This document shows, piece by piece, positions 33,412 through 44,350 of a stretch of DNA of 64,000 nucleotides; position 1 is the first letter of the stretch, and each line of letters begins with the position of its first letter. The stretch is from Rhynchopus sp. YZ270_cl-10 (taxonomy: Eukaryota; Euglenozoa; Diplonemea; Diplonemida; Diplonemidae): assembly GCA_964035575.1 (NCBI GenBank), contig OZ037892.1:992001-1056000 (forward strand), in the 5' to 3' direction. Under the pieces are notes generated by a model. That model did no database searches and was not told the origin of the DNA. It saw only the letters and a list, made by a program, of their open reading frames with translations. Both the position numbers and the translations under genes were made by a program.

Positions 33412-33496
33412 CATTGAATGTATATGCTATAATACTCTGTTCAGCTGGACAGCAGAGAGGTGCATTTATAATTATGCAAAAATTTCTCCCCCCCTC

Positions 33497-33785
33497 TTGA
33501 CTCAGCTTACGCTTAGGTTCATCCCTTTCGAGATGATAACCACAGTATTGTTTTCTGTGTACCTCTACATCAGCGCTATCACGATGTGTCAAAGAATTTT
33601 GACCAATAAAATACAAAAGGAGACTAAGTGCACGTAGCGCTTCTCATCTTTCAAAAAAATATCCACCCCATTTTTTAAAAGTGGAGCACACTCTAGGGTG
33701 GCTACACTAATACAACCAAGTTTTCAAAAAAAAATCCCCCCATTTTTTAAGGTGACTAAGCAACGAGAGGCTTAGGTTCATCTAT
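33497..33785 (+). repeat. Module cluster A-C-E-A
   Basis: A remnant at 33,497-33,525, a C-like module at 33,618-33,655, E at 33,681-33,730 and a good A at 33,749-33,785 (GACTAAGCAACGAGAGGCTT, stem CTAAGC/GCTTAG). Confidence 0.7.
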
Positions 33786-33789
33786 GAAC

Positions 33790-33937
33790 TTTTCTCTTTT
33801 TTATTGGTGCACGAGAGGCACTGTCATTTTTCAAGTTTTTTTTTTGTCCAAAAGAACAGGACCAGGACAATATACATTTTGACAGAAGGGGGGGAAAAGC
33901 CCCCCTGGAATTTAGTTGCCTTTTAATACACTCCTCT

Positions 33938-33973
<36 letters not shown>

Positions 33974-35250
33974 CCCTCCCTTCCTCCCTCCCCCAGTGTT
34001 TTTTTGCAAAATCCCGGTGGATTTTTTTTTTCTCCCCACGCAATTTCGTGCGGGTAAAAAAAATGTGTTTTTTCATTTCACTTTCAAACATATCACACCC
34101 CCCCCATATAGTCCTTCCTCCAGTGCTGTTTTTTTTTTTTTGTCCTAACAGAGATAGTGTTTCTTTCCCCTTTTTGGAGGTCAGTCACTGTGGCCATCGT
34201 TTTTTCTTTTCTGTAACGTTATTGGGAAAATTGGGGTAAATTTAGACCACTTTGGGCCAAGGTTGGACCTTCGTGGAGGTTTTTTTTTTTTAAATTCAGG
34301 CATCGGGTCAGTCGGAGGTGCCTGCATCAACACAGTTTTTTTTTTTTTTTTGAGAAAAAAAATAAACTATGAGACAGAACGTTACAGAAGGTCCTTTTGA
34401 CGGACTTTTTGGTCTTTTAGGGCTTCCTATATCCCTCATCCTCCCCCCTCCCTCCTCCGTGCCCTATTTTATTTTATTTTACAAAAGGTTAGTTTTCTGG
34501 TGTGTTTCCTCTCCTTTTTTTTCATAACCTTCGGATTTTTCCATTCTGTTTGAAGAAAAAAAAATTGTTTTTTTTTTTCTTCTTCCCGTTGTTCAATACC
34601 CTTCTGAGATGCGATGTGGGTGCCTGCGAAGCACACTCATCTTTTTTTTTTTTTTCAAGTTCTCTGGTATCCCTGCACTCTTGCTGTTGGTGGTACCTTC
34701 AACTTTCACTCTTCTTTCTTTTTTTTCTCCAAAAAAAAAAGACCAAATGGCGTGTGCATGTGAAAACCTCATTCGCCTTACCTTCTTTTTTTTTCTTTGC
34801 CCCAAAAGGTTCGCTCTTTACCTTTCCAACCATCCCCTTTTTTTTTTGTCCGTTGTTTTCAAGCCCAGCAAAAAAAAAATGCTCCCATTTTTTTTGCAAA
34901 TCTCCTTACCCCTTTCTCCCTTTCCCCCTCTCTTCCCTCCATTTTTTTTTTTGATTGAGAGTGTTGATAAAAATATCTCTCCCTTCAAAAAGAAAACATA
35001 AAAAAAAAAAAAAAAAAAATCCCCCCCGCTCAAATTTTGTAGGTATATTCAGGTTTTGCCTCATTGTTTGTTGTTTTTTGTTCCCCTTTTTTTTTTCTAA
35101 TTTTTTTTATTGGTCGTCAAAAGAGGTCCCCCCATGACCCCCTTCAAAATCATTTTTTTTTGTCATTTATTGGGTGTGTGTGAGAGAGGCGCATTGCAAA
35201 AAATTTCCTTATTCTGTAACGATCGTTGCTCAATCAACAAAAAGAAACGT
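33790..35250. other. Intergenic, no gene
   Basis: Pyrimidine-rich with many T runs; a (CT)n tract at 33,937-33,973, a B-like remnant at 34,308 and C at 34,613-34,644. Confidence 0.45.
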
Positions 35251-35251
35251 A

Positions 35252-35302
35252 TAGTGGAGTTCATCCTCGGGTGTCTACACTAATACAACCAAGTTTTCAA
35301 AG
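35252..35302 (+). repeat. Module E
   Basis: GTGGAGTTCATCCTCGGGTG, TCTACACTAATACAACC, AAGTTTTCAAAG. Confidence 0.75.
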
Positions 35303-35812
35303 AAAAAGAAAAAGAAAGCAAAAAGATGGCTCAGCGATAAATGCCAAGATCTATCTTTACTATCTTTTTTTCCCCCTTCTTTTCTCTCTTCACATAGAAA
35401 AATGTATTATTCCTCAGCATTTAGTTTCTGCATCGGTTATCAATATTTTTTTGTGGATGTTTTCTTGCTTTTCCCATGGTATTACAATGTTATTACACAC
35501 AGCGAAGCCATTTTTTTTTTTTTTTTCGGGCAGCACAAAAATAAAATACAAAAAAAGTTTGGCATTTTTTTCTCCCCTTAGGGTGTTTCATTGTCGGCCT
35601 CGCGTTTGTTTCTTTATTCATGTCAGTGCCTAGTCAAAGGGATGTATGTTAACCCTTGTCTTTCTTTTATGTAATCACCTCTTCCCAGTCAGGATGGAGG
35701 AAATGACTGTGTTGTCTGCTTACAGTTTCCCTGTCAGCAACACCCATGCAGCACTCCGAGGGGGGTTGGATGAGGGTGACCCCCCACAGAGTGTGGGTTT
35801 ACCCAAAGAAGG

Positions 35813-35872
35813 GTTCGATAACCCGCGGAGAAAACCTGTGTCCCAGAAGGGGTTTGCAACATCAACTTTACC
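35813..35872 (+). repeat. Module B
   Basis: GGGTTCGATAACCCGCGGAG, CCTGTGTCCCAGAAGG, then GCAACATCAACTTTACC. Confidence 0.7.
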
Positions 35873-35879
35873 TCTGTGT

Positions 35880-36825
35880 GTTTTTTTTTTTCTTTTTTGG
35901 GAAATTCCTGCGTGTACAATGATCTCGTTATGTTTATCTTTTTTTTTCTTTTTAATGTTTGTGAATGCTTTCTGTTCCCCTGAATTGAATGCATAATATT
36001 ATGGCTTTATATTTTGTGTGTTGGTGCATGGGTGTTTTTCATCATTACCTCCCATCCTTCGCACAACATTCGCTTTCCCCCAAAAAAATTTCCCTTTTTT
36101 TTTTTTTTTTTGTGAATTTTGTTCCTGCATTTCAACAAAAGCACGAAGAGGCTTAGGAACTGCACTGCTTTTCTTTACGCTATATTTTTCTTTTTTTTGT
36201 CTTTCCAAAAAATAATAAATTCTTTGCTAGAAACACCCCCTTTTCATTGTTTGTCAAAACAGTTAACTGTGAATAGTGCAGAGCGAGCCCTTCCGCGGCG
36301 GCTTTGTGCAAAACTTTTTTTTTTTTGAGGACTGGCGCTTGTTTTTTAAACCCTCCCCACCAAGGTGAGGAATTTAAAAAAAAAAAGACCACAGTGAAGA
36401 CTGTCTCTATGACAGCTACACTGAAGAACAGATTATTTAGATACACACAAAAAATCAAAAGGGCGTACGTGAAAGCCGCAGTAAACCCGACTTAGGCACT
36501 GTTGGCGGTAAAACAATATTTGGTATTTGCAAAGCGTAAAAAAGACACGTTTTTCTTTCCCCCACCCCATATAAAAACCCCTTCAATTATGTATTGTTTG
36601 CTTGGGAAAACCCATAGGTGGATTGTGTTCGACAATTGGTTCCTCTCATCTCAGAGAGGTTAGGTCCATGTGGCAAAACCCCCTTTTTTTTAATCTTGGA
36701 AATTCTGTCAAGAAAAAAAAAAAAAAAGGTGACCACTGTTGATACACAAAATAGAATCTCACTGTTTTCCACAATAAAAGACAAAAATCAAACGAAAAAA
36801 AAAAAGCATTTTGTTCAATATTATT
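35880..36825. other. Intergenic, no supported gene
   Basis: T/A-run-rich with an A remnant at 36,138. A basic open stretch at 36,391-36,495 (ending AYVKAAVNPT) could be a stray exon but has no support beyond composition. Confidence 0.4.
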
Positions 36826-36835
36826 AGGGTGGTTT

Positions 36836-37687
36836 CAGAGTCCTAGCTTGCCTGGGTCAGTGGGTCAAGCTGACCCAAGTGCCTGGGTCGCGACCCACGA
36901 AAAAAAAAAAAAAAGGGAATTAATTACTGGGGGGGGGCGAATAAGAGATGTGGCATCTCTTATTAGGCGAACGGACGAGCCAAAAATAAAAAATTTTTTT
37001 TGGGGGGGTAGACAGGGTAAAATTTCAAAATGTTTTTTCAAGATAAAACCCTGTTGCATGCAAAAAAAAAAAAAAAAAATACCCCCAAAATCTCAACCTG
37101 ATCTCTTATTCGGCCCTGATCTCTTATTCACCCCTGATCTCTTATTCGCCCCCCCCCAGTAATTTGGAATTGGGAAATTCTGATTTTTTCCCCTCTTTGG
37201 GGGGGCCCACCACCTTTTCTGGGGTAAGAAAAAAAATATTGACAAAAAAATCCGGCACCGTCCAGGGCTGGACCCAATTTTTTTTGCCTGCGGCGCCATT
37301 TTTTCCTTTTTTGCTCCGCAAAAAAGGGTTCGTAGAGTGACTCTGTGGTGTAAAAAGCTACATTTTTACACCGTACCCTAATTTTTTTCGCCTGCGGCGC
37401 CATTTTATATATTTTGTGTTGGGTGATCTATGAACGGGGAGTGATTTTTATGGTAAAAGTAGCGTTCCACTTAACGTTGTGAGCAACTCACTAGTCGTAG
37501 TGGCCAAAATTTGTATCAGTCAAGAACTTGTCCATTTTTCTGAAATGACCCCACCACAGTGAGGGTAGAGCTCGGAAAACCCAAAAAAGCCAAGACAAGC
37601 CCCCCAAGGCCCAAAACCTCTGCTGACCCAAAAAAAAAATTCTGACCCAGATTTGGCATTTTTTTCCAAAACCAAGCTAGGACCCTG
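36836..37687. mobile_element. hAT-like element, 852 bp
   Basis: CAGAGTCCTAGCTTG at the left and CAAGCTAGGACCCTG at the right are inverted repeats with one difference. GTGGTTT directly flanks both ends (36,829-36,835 and 37,688-37,694), a 7-bp match where hAT gives 8. The interior has an ATAAGAGAT foldback, CTGATCTCTTATTC repeats, and GCCTGCGGCGCCATTT blocks shared with 13.9-14.8 kb. Confidence 0.72.
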
Positions 37688-37699
37688 GTGGTTTTCAGA

Positions 37700-38350
37700 C
37701 AAAAAAAAAAAAAAACGCACAAAGGTGATCAAAAAGGACTAGGTTCATCCTCCAAATTTTCCCTTCCTTATCGTGTGTCTACGTACTTCGGTTGACAAAA
37801 CTGCCTGAAAAGAGGCCCAAGAAAATGTTCCAAAAAAAAAAAAAAAAATCATCATCCCCTTTCCAGCTTTCTTATGTTATACGCCTCTATTTTTCATCCC
37901 TCATTGGCCAGCACATTTTGCGGAGGAGAAGAGCTGTGATTGCATTTTTCCCTGATACGTTTTTTTAAAATATTATTTTTAGGGTTCCCGCTTTGTGCTT
38001 TTTTTTTTGCTGTGCCCTTTAGAAAAAGAAAAAAAGGAAAAACAGAGAAACGGACGGTGCCCGCATAAGCTCTTACCTTTCGTTCGCACAGTTCAATCAT
38101 GCTTCAGTGTGGGAAAAAGAAGAAGAAAAATTTAACAGCTTGCGGAGCGACAAAACGAAACATCCGTTTTTTTCCCCCATCCCCTCCTTATTTTTTTTCC
38201 AACACTTCCCAAAAAAAAAAAAATGTCGTTCAAGTGAATATATTGGACTCGTTGTTGTCGAACAGCATTTTTCCCCACGATTTTTTTTTTCAAAGATAAA
38301 AAAAATGTGGTAAATCTGGACAACAATTTGGTACAAAAAAAAGGTTCAAT
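37700..38350. other. Intergenic, no gene
   Basis: A weak A-like remnant at 37,727 and A/T-run-rich spacer. Confidence 0.45.
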
Positions 38351-38766
38351 CAGTTTAGTCACGGATGCTGCCAGATCTGGCCAGATCTCCAGATCTGGGC
38401 CTCCCAGATCTGGCCAGATCTGGAAATTTTTTTTTTTTTTGTAACAACTGCCTTGCAAAGGTTGTAGGGGAGGAAATGAAAACGTATCTGAATGTGCCCG
38501 AATTTTTGGTGAGAGCGACACAACACGACACAAATTATTCACAGAAAATTTTTTGATTTTGTCCCTACATTCTCCACAAAAATCCGGTGCGATCAACGAA
38601 AAATTCTTTTTCTGATTTCGTTTCTTTCTTTATCAGACTAGCTAAAAATCAGATATCAGTTTTTATTTTTTTGAAAAAAAAAATTTTCCCAGACGTCCCA
38701 GATCTGGCCAGATCTGGCCACATCTGGGAGATCTGGGACGTCTGGGAAAATTTTTTTTTCCAGGTA

Positions 38767-38999
38767 CCCCCAATGACATAACGAAGTATCGCTTGAAGTA
38801 CCGTTCAATATACGTTGCTCGTGTGTGCAAGTTACGAAGTAGGACACACAAGGTATATCAAACGATAAATCAATCAGATAAACGTTACATCATTGGAAAA
38901 TTGTTGGCACCGCCGCCCTGTCTTCGTATTTATTACGTCGACAGGCCAAACAGCGTTGGGCTCAGAAGAAGCAGTGCAAAACACTGGGGATCAACATGA
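38767..38999 (+). CDS. Exon-like frame inside the 3.3-kb element
   Basis: An open frame from about 38,767 to a stop at 38,997-38,999 encodes a basic segment including RLKYRSIYVARVCKLRSRT and YIIGKLLAPPPCLR. It lacks the T runs of surrounding DNA. An overlapping frame runs to a good donor-like GGTAAGTTAC at about 39,078-39,087, so the true exon structure is uncertain. No domain recognised. Confidence 0.35.
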
Positions 39000-39508
39000 G
39001 AACCAACTCCCAACAACACAGGCTACCGAAGTAGCAGGTGGGGTGTTGCGGGTGTTTGGGGTGAAAGAAAATCGATTTTGGTAAGTTACAGCAGAAAATT
39101 CTTAAGTTTGCACAATTGAGAAGGGTGTTACCACTGCCTAATATTATTCGTACATGTGAACCGGTAAGGTCGAGAAGGGTGGACACGGCATACAAGTACA
39201 AGTACAAGTAAGACGTACCTTCTACAAAGGCTGAATTCGCAATTCTTAAGGGATTGAATTCAGCCCCCACGTGGTGTTTTTGAGAAAATCATTCCATGGT
39301 ATACAGCTAATGGTTCCCGAAGAATGATTCGCCCCTCCTCGTTCATGCAAACTTAAGAAAATTCTGAAGTAACTACAACCTGGCGTGCGGGTACAGATGC
39401 ATTGCTTTGTTCTTTCCTCAAAGTCATGTGTGATCTCTCGGGTCTGTACTAAAGTCAGTGTTTAGATAAGCATCCACTTGACTCGTTCTAACAACCGTTG
39501 AAATCTAG

Positions 39509-39730
39509 AACAAAACAATACACTGCCCCTTCTCACACCAAGCCGCCATGCTTCAAGAGCATGCCCTGGGCAAAAATTACTCTGACAAAAATTGGTTTTC
39601 TGGGGGAACGCAATATTTTCTTGTGCCTAGTCCTCCGCAAGAGCAGAGGACAGACTTTCCGGATCCCGAAGTCGAATTTCTTGCACTAGCTATGCTCCCT
39701 GGGTTAAATGGCTATAGCAGTGACTGACTA
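39509..39730 (+). CDS. Probable terminal exon of the element's plus-strand gene
   Basis: After an acceptor-like AATCTAG, an open frame encodes ...MLQEHALGKNYSDKNWF... and ends NGYSSD-stop. A diverged, inverted copy of its last third lies at 63,838-63,980, supporting a dispersed element gene. The protein is not recognised. Confidence 0.45.
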
Positions 39731-39767
39731 AGAGTTTCATAATAATTAGGGTGGTCTATGGGGTGGG

Positions 39768-40112
39768 TTAATGGAAAAGTTGGTATATAAACCCGACTTT
39801 TACGATCGCCACCTGGTTTTCAAATAATTGCACCAGCTCTTCCGTCGGCACTGCTTCGCTGTCACGATGAAGGGTCGTCGGTTCGGGTACCTGTTAAGAG
39901 AAATTGAATGTAAAAGTAGAGACCACAACAAAAAAACAAACAAACAAACAAACAAGAAGCCGCCCCGTACCCCTTAAACGTAAAAGTGACATTTTTGTTG
40001 ACAAAAAAAAAAAAAAAATAGCTAAAAAATAGCGGACATGTCGAAAAGGGAGAAAACCGGGGGGTTAAAAACATACCTTGCACTCGGCCCACTCTCCAGG
40101 TACAAAGAACAT
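39768..40112 (-). CDS. Two-exon minus-strand coding unit of the element (partial)
   Basis: The exon 40,077-40,112 (MFFVPGEWAECK) joins 39,768-39,890 (VPEPTTLHRDSEAVPTEE... ending IYQLFH-stop) across a 186-nt GT-AG intron, in frame. The open frame extends a few codons upstream of the shown methionine to an acceptor-like AG, and a further exon ending at a GGTAAGTG near 40,225 is possible, so the start is provisional. It converges on the plus-strand unit with 37 bp between the stops. No family recognised. Confidence 0.42.
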
Positions 40113-41701
40113 CACTGCACGACAAACCCACTACTACGATAGAAAATAACTATTTTTTACCGAACAGAAAGGTCGTTTTATTGATGAGTGTTTTCTGAGT
40201 GCACACTCAGTGGGGACAAAATGCAACACTTACCGAAAAAATTCTCCAATCGGACAAAAACCTTTCTAAACACCCAAAAAAAACACCTCAGTCCACATCC
40301 GCTGGGGTCGCGAGATGGAAATATATGGTTTTACAGCTTTTGGGGGGTCTAGCGTGGGTCCCAGATGCATTTTGCAACGGGTCTGTGTGTGTGTGTGTGT
40401 GCCTCAACCGCTTCACAGTACCCTTTTTTGTAACTGAAAACGACGCATCCTGTACCTAAGTGCACTGAAGCCTTGCTTGCGTCCTCCTTCGTGGTTTTGG
40501 GCGTTCGCATGCGAGAATCATTATCGCATTCGCACATGTAATTCTCGCATCACGGAGAGGATTTTAGCGTTACGTGACCACAAAAAAAGTGCACAAAATT
40601 ATTAGGTCGAAAATCACCTTGCACTTGTGAAGGCATTGCTAAGGAAATGTGAAATATGCGTGTTTTTGGTACACAAAAGTGCGTTTTGGGTGGTTCTGAA
40701 GGGTCAAAACACCAAAAAAATGCGTTTTTTTTGCATTTTTGGTCACCCAAGGACCCACTATTTTGGTTGATATTTTTTTTTTCCCTTTGCGAAAAAGTAC
40801 CCAAAAAGCACGGCTATAAAAACGCTAAGGAAAAATCGATATTCATTTTTTGGGCAGAGAAGTGCGTTTTAGGCGCCCACCGACGGTCAAAACATCAAAA
40901 TTTTTGTGTTTTTGGCATCTTTGGACACCCAAGGACCCACTATCAGGGGTGAATTTTTTTTTGCCTGAGATTTGCCTTTGCCAAAAATCGAAAAAAAAAA
41001 TTATGCGCCATACGTCCGCAGTTGTATCATATAAAGAAAGCTTTTTGATAAAAATTAGCGAAATACAAAAACCAGCGCGTGTGGAAGAAAAAAGGAGAGG
41101 AAAATATTTTTTCTGATTCAAAGTGGTGTTTACGTTTTGGGTACGGGGCGGAGAATAAAATCTGTTCGATAAAAGAAACGCGAGCTTATTGTTTTATCTT
41201 GTTCAATTGCTAAGAAAAAGTCGAAATTGTGGGCCCCTGTAGTGCATATGGCGGTACCCCAGATCGTCAAAACACCCGACTCTTGCGTTTTTTTGCACTT
41301 TTTGGTGCACAAAAACCCTACTCAGGGGTCAAAATTTTCCCGGGAAAAAAATTTTTTTTTTCGAGATTTTTCAAAAATCGACTTGTCTTTGGTAAAAACC
41401 ACGAAATTTCGGGTGCGCGAAACCACGTTTTAGACCCCCACAGATGCTCAAAAGTGTCAAATTTTGCTTTTAACGGCCTCAAATCGTCGAAATTAGCCCT
41501 ATATAGGGGCGAAAAAAAAAATTCGAGAGTCCCTTTCCCTGGGAGACAATAGCCAGAAATCTGAGAAAAAAAAAAAAAAAAAATGGCCAGATTTCCAGAT
41601 CTGGCCAGATCTGGAAACAAGATCTCCACATCTGGAAAACGAGCCAGATCTGGGAAATTGGCCCCCAAATCTGGCCAGATCTGGCAGCATCCGTGTTTAG
41701 T

Positions 41702-42685
41702 TATTTGACACGGTGCTTTTTTTTTTCAATGCAGGTGTTCAGTTGTGCTGCAAGCGTGTTGGAAGACATGTATTCTAGTGTGTTATTTTATTGTCTAAAT
41801 TTTATTATTTTTTCTCCCTCTTGTTTCCTTTTCCTCTCCGAAAAATAAATGAAAACTGAAGTGAAGTTTTTTTTGCACAACTCTACTGTGGCAAGCTGCA
41901 CTTCCCCAACCACACTGATTAGAAGGATGACCGACCCATTTTCCCTCCCCTCCCTCATCTCCCACTCTCTTCCCCTCTTTTTTTCAAAAACGTAAACGGA
42001 TTTTTTTTTTGGAGGGAAAAGGGGACGACCATTGTACTCTTAAACGAGACGTCTTTCAAAAAAAAAAAAAAAAGTTTTGATTCAGCAAGGCTTATGTTCA
42101 CCTGATTCATCTTTTCTCCTTTTTGTTTCTTTTTTTTAAAGAACTGTGTTTAACCTATTATGAAGGTGGGCACCGTGAGCTATGAAGCTTTTTTTTTTTT
42201 TTTAAGTTGGGATTTTTTTTTTAGAAACATACGTTCATTCAACGTTTCTCTTTTTGTGCATTTTTTTTTTACTTTTTTTGAAAAACTGGGTTTGCTTTTT
42301 GCGAGACGCATGTATCTCTCAAAAAGCGTGGAGTTCACACAGCGGTGTCTACTTTTGGTGCGTTTTTTTTTTTTTTTTTTTTTTTTTGCGCACATTGGAC
42401 TCGAAATGACATTACGTGACGTGACGAGGGCAAAAAAACGGGGTGAAAATACGTGCGTCACGTCGACTTCCTCGTAATTACGACGTCATGACACCCGTAA
42501 ATGTCGTTATATGTCTACTGTGCGTTTTATGTACGTACCAAAACTGTATGTTTGTCACTACAGAAAAAAAAGGGGGAAAATGATAATGCACAAAGGGAAG
42601 AGTATGTAAGGGTACCATACCGTCAGTATGCACGCTACATATACGGTCCAATATTTCAAAAGAAGAAAAAGGGTAGAAACCGACA
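41702..42685. other. Intergenic, no supported gene
   Basis: T-run-rich spacer; an A-like module at 42,079-42,110 and palindromic ACGTGACGTGACG sequence near 42,415. Confidence 0.45.
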
Positions 42686-42752
42686 GTGGAGATTTGCCAC
42701 AACTGTGGGCAACACAACCCGAGGCAACTACACTACTCCCAACCAAGCATGT
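42686..42752 (+). repeat. Module D
   Basis: GTGGAGATTTGCCACAACTG, the perfect GCCACA-AC-TGTGGC hairpin, then CAACCCGAGGCAACTACAC. Confidence 0.8.
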
Positions 42753-43444
42753 TCCCAGATCACGTGATTTTGACCAAAATTTTGGGGTCCAGATCACGAA
42801 AAAAAAAAGGGGTATGGGGTGCATTTTTGGGCGTTTTTGTCGATCGCATCGTCCGATTCGGTGCCATTGCAGAAAGTGATGGGGTCATTTTGGAAAAATG
42901 GACAAAATTTTATTGACTTAAATTTTTGCAAAATATGAACCCATACTCGTAAACAAGGGTCATTTTCAGGTTTGAAAACCCAATTTCAGATGAAATTGGG
43001 GTGTTTTAAGTGGGAACACAGTAGCGCCGCAGGCGCACGGTACGCAACTTTTGTCGTTTTCCTTTTTCCCTTTTCTCTGCTTTCTTTTGATTGTGCGAGC
43101 CGATTGCTCTCCACGGTGGGGTCACATGTGTGTGCAAAAACACTCTGAAGTACCCTCACTGTGAAATATGAGATTCTCTGGTTTTAGTAAGGAAAAACGT
43201 ACCGAGCAAAATCGTCAAAAATCTACGGTAGTCGGTAGGCGCGTAGCGCGACCCCCGTGCGCACCCAACTTTTTTTTTGGATGGATGCGATCAACAAACA
43301 ACAAACAACGAATAAATAAAGAAGGGGGGGTATTTCATTTTTCTCGGAAAAGTACCGCAATTGACGGATCGCGATCCGTGCGAACCGTGGTGGTGACTCA
43401 TCTGAAAAAATATTGAGTAGAACATCTGCAGATCGTGTGCGAGC

Positions 43445-43477
<33 letters not shown>

Positions 43478-44325
43478 CCAAAATTCCTGAAAACCAGATC
43501 ATGATCACGATCTGGGAAAAAGCTTGCTCCCAACAATTTATCGGGAAAAAAAAGAAAAAAAAAACTTTGATTCATAGCGCAGGATTCTGGTGCCACCCTT
43601 CCTTATGAAGGTTGGCGATTTTTTTCCCCCCTCTTTTCTTTCTCCCAAACCCACCCCCCCAAATACAGTTCTCCACAGAACAATAATGAAAAAAAAAGTC
43701 GATCAAAAAAAAAAGTTTGTGTTTTTTTTTTCGTTTCTCGCTTTTTTTCTCCCCCTTTTTTTGTGTAAAGATTGCCTCCGGGTATTTATCTTTCAAGCTT
43801 TATTTTTTCTTCTTCTTTGGGCTCTACTGAAACTATTGCGGCTGTGGGTATGTGCGTTTATCGTTTTGTTTATTGGGTGACCTAGTGGCGAGAGGCTTGT
43901 GTTCATCTTACTAAGTTTTTTCATTTTATTTTATTTTTTGTGTTCACGTTTTCTTTCAAAGAAAAGAAGAAGGGGTTCGAGGAATAACTGTCGCGTGCCA
44001 GCGATATTAACTCAAAAAAAGCCCCGTTTTTTTTTTTTATAAAAGGTGATATTGGTGTACAAAACCCAGTGTGTGGTTTGTCCAAAACAGCAAAAAAAAA
44101 GCAACAAAGAAAAACGCGTACACATACCCACGACAGCACGCAACTCCCCCCCCTGCAGTGAGCACAACAACATCCTATAAAATATATTTGTTATATATTT
44201 CTGTTTTTTTAAGAAAAGTCAAAGTAATAGCAAACATACAAAAAAAAAAGGGCGACTCTGTGTTTTTCTCTCCGTCTTCCTCTCTCTCTCTCTCTCTCTC
44301 TCTCAACACTTCCCACCCTACCACA
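42753..44325. other. Intergenic with element remnants, no gene
   Basis: About 42,850-42,990 is a diverged copy of the module found in the hAT-like elements (GGGGTCATTTTGGAAAAATGG). GCGCCGCAGGCGCACGGTAC at 43,023 matches other elements. An A module lies at 43,876-43,910. It ends in a (CT)n tract and CCCACCCTACCACAG at 44,312-44,326, a probable spliced-leader acceptor. Confidence 0.5.
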
Positions 44326-44350
44326 GGAGGTGTCAAGGGTCGTGGACACC

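Larger units (their letters stand above)
38360..41695. mobile_element. 3.34-kb TIR element carrying two convergent coding units
   Basis: Ends CACGGATGCTGCCAGATCTG and its complement, flanked by TTTAGT on both sides (38,354-38,359 and 41,696-41,701). Subterminal zones are rich in CCAGATCTGG and GGCCAGATCTGG (38,368-38,430, 38,697-38,745, 41,586-41,690). The middle has plus-strand exon-like frames (38.79-39.73 kb) and minus-strand exon-like frames (40.11-39.77 kb). The right third (40.6-41.56 kb) has three diverged copies of a 'CACCCAAGGACCCACTAT' type unit; 41,340-41,550 recurs inverted at 61,984-62,160. The superfamily is not assigned: a 6-bp duplication alone is not diagnostic. Confidence 0.72.

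Noticed and set aside
39783-39792. TATATAA-like motifs at 39,783, 12,626 and 50,979 as promoters
   Set aside because: AT-rich spacer makes such matches common, none is placed sensibly before a supported gene, and euglenozoan protein genes generally lack TATA promoters.
38360-41695. Assigning the 3.3-kb element to Polintons because of its 6-bp flanking duplication
   Set aside because: It is far too short, no polymerase, integrase or capsid-type gene is seen, and duplication length alone is not diagnostic.
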